Of a stretch of 11,013 nt of DNA, positions 6,391-11,013 are shown piece by piece; position 1 is the first letter of the stretch; each line of letters begins with the position of its first letter. Under the pieces are notes generated by a model, which worked only from the letters and a program-made list of their open reading frames with translations, was not told the DNA's origin and made no database searches. The stretch lies in NCBI GenBank assembly GCA_016219075.1, contig JACRCJ010000154.1, forward strand, positions 1-11,013, in the 5' to 3' direction. The translations under genes and the position numbers were made by a program. The DNA comes from Deltaproteobacteria bacterium (lineage in GTDB: Bacteria > Desulfobacterota > GWC2-55-46).

Positions 6391-6409
6391 CAGAACGTAG
6401 AAAAAGGTC

Positions 6410-7114
6410 TCAAGAGCGGGGCCGCTGAAAACCGTAACGCCCGAACTCTTTTTTGATCTCCTTGAGCGCGATCTGGCCCGGCGCGGTCGGCCTGTCAATG
6501 GAACCGTATGTGATGAGGGAGCCGAGCATCGGGAAAAAAACCCGTGAGCAGGCGCCCGGCCCGCCCATGCCTATGACTATCAGGTCGTTGAATTCAGAAA
6601 GAATTTTAGCGAGCCTTCTAAGGTCTTCAGGGCCCTTGACGAAGGTGGCTATCTTTACTATTCCGGCGCCGCTTCGCCTTGCCTTTCTTACGATGTCCTG
6701 AAGGGCCTTGACCCCGGGTGTGGCTTTAAAGTTATGGTAGGAGATAATGACCTGTTTACCGTGCCTACTTGCAGAGTTTACCACAGTTTTCAGTATCCCG
6801 CCGGAACTGAGCTCTATATCGACCATATCGGCAAAAGGCATCAGGGCCTCAAATATCTCGGCCCTTTTTTTATCCGTTATGGGGTTGGCGCCCCCTTCCT
6901 TCACGCTCCTTACGGTTAAAAGGAGGGGGAGGGCGGAGCCGATGGTCTTAAGGTCTTTTTTGATGGCCTCCGGGTCTCTGTCCTTGAAAGTGTCTACCCG
7001 GACTTCAAGGATGTCGGCCCCGTCCCTGATGGCTTTTTTTACGGTCGAGCCCTTGAGTTCCCCGACTATGACTCCGGCTACCACGGGGCCCGGCGCCCTA
7101 TAGCCTTTTTTCAT
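6410..7114 (-). CDS. aroD: 3-dehydroquinate dehydratase, type I
   Basis: Type I dehydroquinase removes water from 3-dehydroquinate to give 3-dehydroshikimate in the shikimate pathway, through a Schiff base on lysine. The 234 residues carry the family signatures. These are EVRVD (37-41) near the start, LTVRS (66-70), the catalytic histidine His127 in SYHNF (usually SYHDF), the Schiff-base lysine Lys154 in VKIAT, the MGGPGACSR segment (183-191), and TAPGQ (210-214) closing the active site. All catalytic residues are present. The ATG lacks a strong ribosome binding site, but upstream and near-downstream alternatives are no better. No other shikimate genes are in the window, so its place at the head of a glycolytic series is the unusual point. 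Confidence 0.92.
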   Translation of the reverse strand: MKKGYRAPGPVVAGVIVGELKGSTVKKAIRDGADILEVRVDTFKDRDPEAIKKDLKTIGSALPLLLTVRSVKEGGANPITDKKRAEIFEALMPFADMVDIELSSGGILKTVVNSASRHGKQVIISYHNFKATPGVKALQDIVRKARRSGAGIVKIATFVKGPEDLRRLAKILSEFNDLIVIGMGGPGACSRVFFPMLGSLITYGSIDRPTAPGQIALKEIKKEFGRYGFQRPRS

Positions 7115-7201
7115 CAGATCGACCCGACCCCTTTTCTATCTTTCCCGGACGGCGGTACCCGTAAAAAAACAGGATATGGTTTAAGGCCGGAAAAATATTT
7201 T

Positions 7202-7253
7202 ATTTTTACCGTTCTGAAAACCCGGTGGCTTTTAAGCTCCGGGGAGGTTCATT
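7202..7253. repeat. Dispersed element copy C, upstream of aroD
   Basis: It reads ATTTTTACCGTTCTGAAAAC, CCGG, then the core GGCTTTTAAGCTCC, then GGGGAGGTTCATT. One base differs from copy A in the first 20. The hairpin core has different bases from copies A and B but keeps pairing potential (GCTT/AAGC, CCGG/CCGG). Unlike A and B, it is not next to the stop codon of a recognisable gene; the - strand frame ending in its TGA runs only about 23 codons before another stop. Confidence 0.6.
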
Positions 7254-7493
7254 TCCAGAAAAAAACCAATATACCTTTACTGAAATGGCCGTAAAAAGTC
7301 AAGAGGAAATACGCCTTTTCCTATTAAAGCTCTTTAATAACAGGCATGGGCTGATTTTAATTTTTTCGGTTTATAATTATCGGGAAAATATCTCGGCGGT
7401 GCTTTTACGCCCTGACGGCGGGGGCCGGAGATGCGTAAATTTGGATTAGGTCCGGCGCGGGCCTGAAAAATAAGCCTTTTTCGGGTTTTTGTG

Positions 7494-7522
7494 TTGAAAA
7501 AAATTGGATTTCCGGTTATAAT
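7494..7522 (+). promoter_or_regulatory. Near-consensus sigma-70 promoter of the LysM coiled-coil gene
   Basis: TTGAAA (7494-7499, 5 of 6) is followed after exactly 17 bases by a perfect TATAAT (7517-7522). Transcription would start near 7529, giving a leader of about 55 bases. AGGGG (7573-7577) lies 6 bases before the ATG at 7584. This predicts strong, housekeeping-type expression. Confidence 0.75.
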
Positions 7523-7583
7523 TTTTTTTGGTTAAGGTCGATTAACAACAGATGAAGCATCAAAATGACAGCAGGGGTATGAC

Positions 7584-10500
7584 ATGGGCGGCGTAGGCGT
7601 AATTATTGGGATATTCATATTGTTCTCGCTCTCGGTATCGTGGATCTCCGGAGACAAGGAGCAGGCACGGCTCGAGGAGAAGGTCGTTGAGACGAAGACC
7701 TCCGTGGCGGAGATGGAAAAGGTCGCCAATCAGGTCAAGAGGCAGGCCAAGGAGCAGGCCGAGCAGCTGAAGAAAGTTGAGGGTGAGCTCAGGGCCGAGC
7801 TGGCCGAGAAGAAGAAGCTTGAAAGGGCGCTGGCTCTCGAGGAGAGGCAGCGGAGGGTGGCCGAGGCCGCCGGCGCGACGGCCCCCGGCGGGGCAACGCC
7901 GGATATAGAAAAAGAGCGTGAAAGAATAAGGGCCGAGATAGAGGAGAAGGCCAAGAGAGAGATCTCCGAACTCGAGGCGAAGATCGCGTCCATCGAAGAG
8001 GCTAAAAAGAGGTTCGAGGCCGAGACACGTCTGAAGCTCGAAGAAGAGGCGAGAAAGAAGGCCGAGGCCGCATGGACGCAGGCGGAACTCGCGAGGGCCC
8101 GTGCCGAGGAGATATCCGCCAGGAGCCTTGAGCTTGAGAAGAAGCTTAAGGAGATGGAGAGGTCCGGAAAGGCTGTCGAGGAGTCGCTCAAGAGCCAGGA
8201 GGCGGCGAGAAGGGAAGCCGAACTCAGGCTGAAGAAGGAAGAGGAGGCGAGAGAGCTTCTTGAGACGAGGCTCAAGGAGGCGGAGGCCTCGGTCATCGCA
8301 GCCAGGTCCGCGACCGATACGGTCAGGGAAGTCCCGATAGATAAGGCCTCCGGGGAGGTCTCCACAGCCCCGGACGCCGCCGCCGCGGCGATAGCCGGGC
8401 TTGAGCGCTCAAGGGACGAGGCCGAAAAGAAGGCCGAAGAAGAGCGCCGGGCCGCGGCCGGACTTGAAAGAGAGATCGCGAAGATAAAGGCCGAGAAGGA
8501 CGCCATAGGGAAAGAGGCCGCCGGGGCGGCTGAGAGGGAGGCTTCCCTCCGTAGCGAGCTTGCGGCCCTCAGGAAACACGAAGACGAGTTGAGGGCGGCC
8601 CTCGCAAAGCAGAAGTCCGCGCCCGACGGGACAGATAAGAAGTTATCCGACCTCGAGGCCAGGCTCAAAGAGGCCGAGGCCGCCAAGATTAAGGCCGTGG
8701 AGACGGCGAAGGCCGAACTTGAGGAGATCAACAAACGCTCCGGAGAGCTTTCGGCCAGAAGCGCCGTGATAGAGGAGAAGCTTCTAAAGGCCGAGAGCGC
8801 GAGGGTCTTTGCGGAAGAGGCCCTGAAGGCCAAGGAAGCCGCGAGAGCCGGGGCCGAAGAGAAGCTCGCCCTTGAGAGGGAAGCGAGGACCACCCTTGAG
8901 GCGCGTTTAAAAGAGGCCGAGGTAACGGCGTCCAGGTCGGCGGCCGCGGCTGCCTTGGCGGCCGAGCTTGCGAAGTCAAGGGACGAGGCCCAAATGAAGG
9001 CCGACGAGGGCAGGGCCTCTCTCGACTTGATAGAAAAAGAGATAGCGAAGATAAGGGCCGAGAAGGAGAATATTGAGAAAGAGGCCGCGTTGAGCGCCGG
9101 TAAGATAGCCTCCATGCAGGCAGACCTTGCGAAGTCCAGGAGCAATGAAGAAGATCTCAGGGCAGCGCTTGACGCTCAGAAGAAGCTTGCCGCCCCGGAC
9201 TCCGTGGTGGTGAGCGAAGAGTTCAACAGGAAGATATCGGGACTCGAGGCGAAGCTCAGGGAAGCCGAGGCCGCGAAGAAGGACTCCGAGGACAAGGCCC
9301 GCGCCGAGCTTGACGAGCTCAACAAGAAGTCCGACGGGCTTATCGCCAGGAACAAGGACCTTGAGGCCAGGCTCAAAGAGACCCAGATAGCGTTTGCGAA
9401 GGCCGACGCGTCCAACGAGGTCGCAAAGGACCTTATAGCGAAGAACGCCGAGCTTGAGGCGCGGCTCAAGGAAGCCGGGCTTGTGAACCTGCAGGGAAAG
9501 GCCGCCAATTATGTCGCCCAGAAGCTCATCGAAAGGAACACCGAGCTTGAGATGGGCCTTAAAAAAACGGAGCTTGCTTTGGCGCAGTCCGAGGCCGCCA
9601 GGACCCAGGCCGAAAGCATAATATCCGAGAACAGGGAACTCGCCTCGAAGCTCAAGGACGCAGAGGTCACGCTTGCCAAAGCCCAGGCGTCGGGAGCGGT
9701 TCTTGAGAAGCTCAACGAGAGGAACTCGGAGCTTGAGAAGAGGATAAAGGACGCCGAAGAGGCGATAGCGCAGGCTGACGCCGCGCGTTTCATGGCCGCG
9801 GAGCTGAACGCGAAGAACATCGAGCTTGAAAAAGAGCTTAAAAACCGGCAGATGGTCCAGGGCGGAGACGCCAGGCTCGTAGACGAGCTCAGGGCCGCCA
9901 GAGAAGAGAGCGAGTCGAAGCTTAAAGAGGCCGCAGAGGCAAGAGCGCTCCTCGATTCCCGGCTCAAGGAGGCCCAGAACGCCAAGGCCGCCGGAGAGGC
10001 CGCGATAAAACAGGCCGCCCTTGAAAAGGAAGAGACAAGGGCCAGGCTTGACTCCGAGGCCGGGGCGAGAGCCGCCCTTGAGGCCCGTTTGAGAGAGGCC
10101 GAGGCCGCGAAGGCTTCCGGCGAGCAGGCTATAAACGAGCTTAGGCTCGCCAAAAAGGCGATCGAGGAAAGGCTCGCCTCCGAAGTGGAGTCGAAGAAGG
10201 TCCTCGAGGCCCGCCTCTACGAGAACGAGAAGTCGAGTGGGTCGTCAAACGCCGCCATCACGGAGCTTGAAAGGGCACTGAAGGACGCCCGTGAAAACCT
10301 TGAGAAGGAGAGGGAGACGAGAAAGGCCCTTGAGCTTGAGGTCACGAGGGTCAGCAAGGAAGCCGAGGCCCTGAGACAAAGCGGGGTGGAGTTCAAGGAG
10401 ATCAAGGACCTTGCCGCGCTCCGTAACGCATTGAACGACCTCAAGGGCAAGATCGCCGAGAAGCTTATAAGCGGCGAGGTAAAGCCCGAGGAGATCGTAA

Positions 10501-10802
10501 GGCTCATGTCCATAGAGGATGTGCTCGGCTTCTATATCGTAAAGAAGGGCGACAGCCTCTGGAGGATAGCCGGGAGGAAGGATGTCTACGACAACCCGTT
10601 CATGTGGCCGCTCCTTTACAGGTACAATGTATCGAAGATAAGCGCCCCGGACATGATCGCGCCGAGGCAGATTCTGATAATCTACAAGAAGATAGGGGAG
10701 AGCGAAGCTAAAGACGCCGTCAGAAAGGCGGTGCTCCGCGGCGACTGGAAGAAGTGGACGGAAGAGGACAAGAGGCGCTGGGTAGAGGACTGGACGAAAT
10801 AA
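7584..10802 (+). CDS. Membrane-anchored giant coiled-coil protein with C-terminal LysM domain
   Basis: The 1072 residues have three parts. Residues 4-22 form one hydrophobic helix with no clear cleavage site, probably an inner-membrane signal anchor with the rest outside the cytoplasm. Residues ~25-960 are almost pure Ala/Glu/Lys/Leu/Arg coiled coil with very few aromatic residues. It is broken by Gly/Pro-rich hinges at about 96-107, 243-266, 345-351 and 536-540. Residues 983-1034 form a LysM domain (YIVKKGDSLWRIAG ... NPFMWPLLYRYN ... APDMIAPRQILII), which binds peptidoglycan glycan. A Trp-rich basic tail ends the protein. LysM domains with the xPFxWPxxY pattern occur in many Gram-negative envelope proteins. 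The likely role is a tether between inner membrane and cell wall, or an envelope scaffold, but no close relative is recognised. It is a single-gene unit with its own promoter and terminator. Reading-frame confidence is very high; function is inference. Confidence 0.9.
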   Translation: MGGVGVIIGIFILFSLSVSWISGDKEQARLEEKVVETKTSVAEMEKVANQVKRQAKEQAEQLKKVEGELRAELAEKKKLERALALEERQRRVAEAAGATAPGGATPDIEKERERIRAEIEEKAKREISELEAKIASIEEAKKRFEAETRLKLEEEARKKAEAAWTQAELARARAEEISARSLELEKKLKEMERSGKAVEESLKSQEAARREAELRLKKEEEARELLETRLKEAEASVIAARSATDTVREVPIDKASGEVSTAPDAAAAAIAGLERSRDEAEKKAEEERRAAAGLEREIAKIKAEKDAIGKEAAGAAEREASLRSELAALRKHEDELRAALAKQKSAPDGTDKKLSDLEARLKEAEAAKIKAVETAKAELEEINKRSGELSARSAVIEEKLLKAESARVFAEEALKAKEAARAGAEEKLALEREARTTLEARLKEAEVTASRSAAAAALAAELAKSRDEAQMKADEGRASLDLIEKEIAKIRAEKENIEKEAALSAGKIASMQADLAKSRSNEEDLRAALDAQKKLAAPDSVVVSEEFNRKISGLEAKLREAEAAKKDSEDKARAELDELNKKSDGLIARNKDLEARLKETQIAFAKADASNEVAKDLIAKNAELEARLKEAGLVNLQGKAANYVAQKLIERNTELEMGLKKTELALAQSEAARTQAESIISENRELASKLKDAEVTLAKAQASGAVLEKLNERNSELEKRIKDAEEAIAQADAARFMAAELNAKNIELEKELKNRQMVQGGDARLVDELRAAREESESKLKEAAEARALLDSRLKEAQNAKAAGEAAIKQAALEKEETRARLDSEAGARAALEARLREAEAAKASGEQAINELRLAKKAIEERLASEVESKKVLEARLYENEKSSGSSNAAITELERALKDARENLEKERETRKALELEVTRVSKEAEALRQSGVEFKEIKDLAALRNALNDLKGKIAEKLISGEVKPEEIVRLMSIEDVLGFYIVKKGDSLWRIAGRKDVYDNPFMWPLLYRYNVSKISAPDMIAPRQILIIYKKIGESEAKDAVRKAVLRGDWKKWTEEDKRRWVEDWTK
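8112..9359 (+). repeat. Two-copy ~200-residue duplication in the coiled coil
   Basis: Residues ~177-388 and ~389-592 align as two copies. ISARSLELEKKLKE matches LSARSAVIEEKLLK, and LLETRLKEAEA matches TLEARLKEAEV (offset 212). ERSRDEA matches AKSRDEA, and EIAKIKAEKDAI matches EIAKIRAEKENI (offset 189). LSDLEARLKEAEAAK matches ISGLEAKLREAEAAK (offset 197). Offsets shift at the Gly/Pro/Ser-rich hinges, so indels accumulated there and not in the helices. Confidence 0.7.
9339..9851 (+). repeat. Six strictly periodic 31-residue (93-base) repeats
   Basis: Repeats begin at residues 586, 617, 648, 679, 710 and 741, with no indel. The shared start is L-[IN]-x-[KR/E]-N-x-x-L-[EA]-x-x-[LI]-K: LIARNKDLEARLK, LIAKNAELEARLK, LIERNTELEMGLK, IISENRELASKLK, LNERNSELEKRIK, LNAKNIELEKELK. 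The Asn at repeat position 5 is invariant. The last repeat runs into the 42-residue repeat zone. Confidence 0.8.
9825..10334 (+). repeat. 42-residue (126-base) coiled-coil repeats
   Basis: The L-[ED]-x-R-L motif recurs at exactly 42-residue spacing, with its acidic residue at 749, 791, 833, 875 and 917 (LEKELK, LDSRLK, LEARLR, LEARLY, LELEV). A second leucine series, 780, 822, 864 and 906, has the same spacing. Forty-two is six heptads, so this zone keeps a canonical two-stranded register, in contrast to the 31-residue zone. Confidence 0.75.
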
Positions 10803-10824
10803 GAGACACTATAGACCGGACTTC

Positions 10825-10862
10825 AAAAAGGGGGGGGCCGAGGCGGCCCCCCCCTTTTTTTT
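10825..10862 (+). terminator. Strong rho-independent terminator after the LysM gene
   Basis: AAAAA-GGGGGGGGCCG (10825-10840) pairs perfectly with CGGCCCCCCCC-TTTTT (10844-10859), giving a 16-bp stem with the 3-base loop AGG. Eight T residues (10855-10862) follow the GC part. It starts 22 bases after the stop codon. Confidence 0.95.
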
Positions 10863-10886
10863 ATTCTCTCTCAGGGTCTAATACCC

Positions 10887-10900
10887 CGCAGCTTGCTGCG
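10887..10900. repeat. Small hairpin CGCAGC-TT-GCTGCG followed by TTTT
   Basis: A perfect 6-bp inverted repeat with a 2-base spacer, preceded by TACCC and followed on the + strand by TTTTAC. It lies 25 bases past the main terminator. It could be a truncated copy of a longer palindromic repeat, because the left flank CCC has no GGG partner on the right. Confidence 0.4.
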
Positions 10901-10933
10901 TTTTACAAAAGGCATTTTTGCGCGCCCCCAAGC

Positions 10934-10958
10934 GGGTTCAGGGTTGTACCCTGAACCC
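10934..10958. repeat. Perfect 11-bp stem hairpin GGGTTCAGGGT/ACCCTGAACCC
   Basis: The arms 10934-10944 and 10948-10958 are exact reverse complements around the loop TGT. On the + strand TGAATTTTG follows, a weak U tract. It may be a second terminator or an intergenic repeat. From 10863 to 11013 I see no gene. Confidence 0.55.
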
Positions 10959-11013
10959 TGAATTTTGTTGGTGCTTGACCGATTAGAAAAGATTTAATCA
11001 GACCACTATGCCA

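Larger units (their letters stand above)
7115..7583. other. 469-base divergent intergenic region
   Basis: This region separates the - strand aroD series from the + strand LysM gene and is clearly more AT-rich than the genes. It holds repeat copy C (7202-7253) and a near-consensus + strand promoter (7494-7522). A second TATAAT at 7372-7377 lacks a good -35. An open frame of 74 codons (7225-7449, +) starts inside the repeat without a ribosome binding site and is not called as a gene. I see no clear promoter for aroD. Confidence 0.6.

Noticed and set aside
6381..6393. LexA/SOS box
   Set aside because: CTGT and ACAG half-sites are only 5 bases apart, while the gammaproteobacterial box needs 8; no SOS gene is nearby.
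7202..7253. The three dispersed element copies as a CRISPR array
   Set aside because: Copies are thousands of bases apart, have internal palindromes of differing sequence and no regular spacers.
7225..7449. 74-codon + strand frame in the aroD-LysM gene spacer
   Set aside because: The GTG start lies inside repeat copy C, there is no Shine-Dalgarno for it or for the internal ATG at 7285, and the peptide resembles nothing I know.
7730..9145. 471-codon - strand open frame, Ser/Ala/Leu-rich
   Set aside because: It is the antisense shadow of the repetitive coiled-coil gene; GC-rich codon bias removes stops. Composition is artificial and the + strand frame has promoter, ribosome binding site, LysM domain and terminator.

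Overview
The window reads as a moderately GC-rich bacterial chromosome segment with two parts joined at a tRNA gene. The housekeeping part has gap, pgk, tpiA, secG and a tRNA-Leu in the same order and strand, with a type I 3-dehydroquinate dehydratase gene at the head. This order is familiar from Deltaproteobacteria-like and related Gram-negative anaerobe or facultative lineages. A Crp/Fnr-type site (TTGAT-N4-GTCAA) fits that, but the phylum cannot be fixed from the sequence alone.

Left part (1-2075, + strand): the end of a phage-like late operon. It holds the 3' end of a truncated gene of unknown function, a possible 41-residue peptide gene, a three-helix holin-like protein, a stand-alone sigma-70 region 4-like protein, a small CxxC...CxxH protein, two more small unknown ORFs and a bidirectional terminator-like hairpin. 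The cluster stops 14 bases short of the 3' end of tRNA-Leu(GAG), the usual place for a tRNA-integrated prophage to end. The far end of the element and any integrase lie outside the window.

Middle part (2089-7114, - strand): transcription runs aroD > gap > pgk > tpiA > secG > tRNA-Leu. gap, pgk and tpiA encode three consecutive central steps of glycolysis/gluconeogenesis. secG encodes a subunit of the SecYEG translocon and aroD a shikimate pathway enzyme. Gaps of about 100-290 bases between genes carry hairpins, candidate promoters and two copies of a dispersed element (TTTTTAACGTTCTGAAAAC plus a palindrome and GGTTCAT). A third copy lies upstream of aroD. Between secG and the tRNA is a good promoter overlapping an Fnr-type palindrome, followed by two hairpins. 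This could be a small RNA or a long tRNA leader.

Right part (7115-11013, + strand): a 469-base divergent intergenic region with a near-consensus sigma-70 promoter drives a 1072-residue protein. It has an N-terminal membrane anchor, about 900 residues of highly repetitive coiled coil and a C-terminal LysM peptidoglycan-binding domain. A very strong intrinsic terminator follows, then a non-coding tail with two further hairpins.

No complete new system (CRISPR, toxin-antitoxin, defence island) is visible. The most unusual items are the strictly periodic coiled-coil LysM protein, the dispersed stop-codon-associated element and the Fnr-box/hairpin locus before the tRNA.
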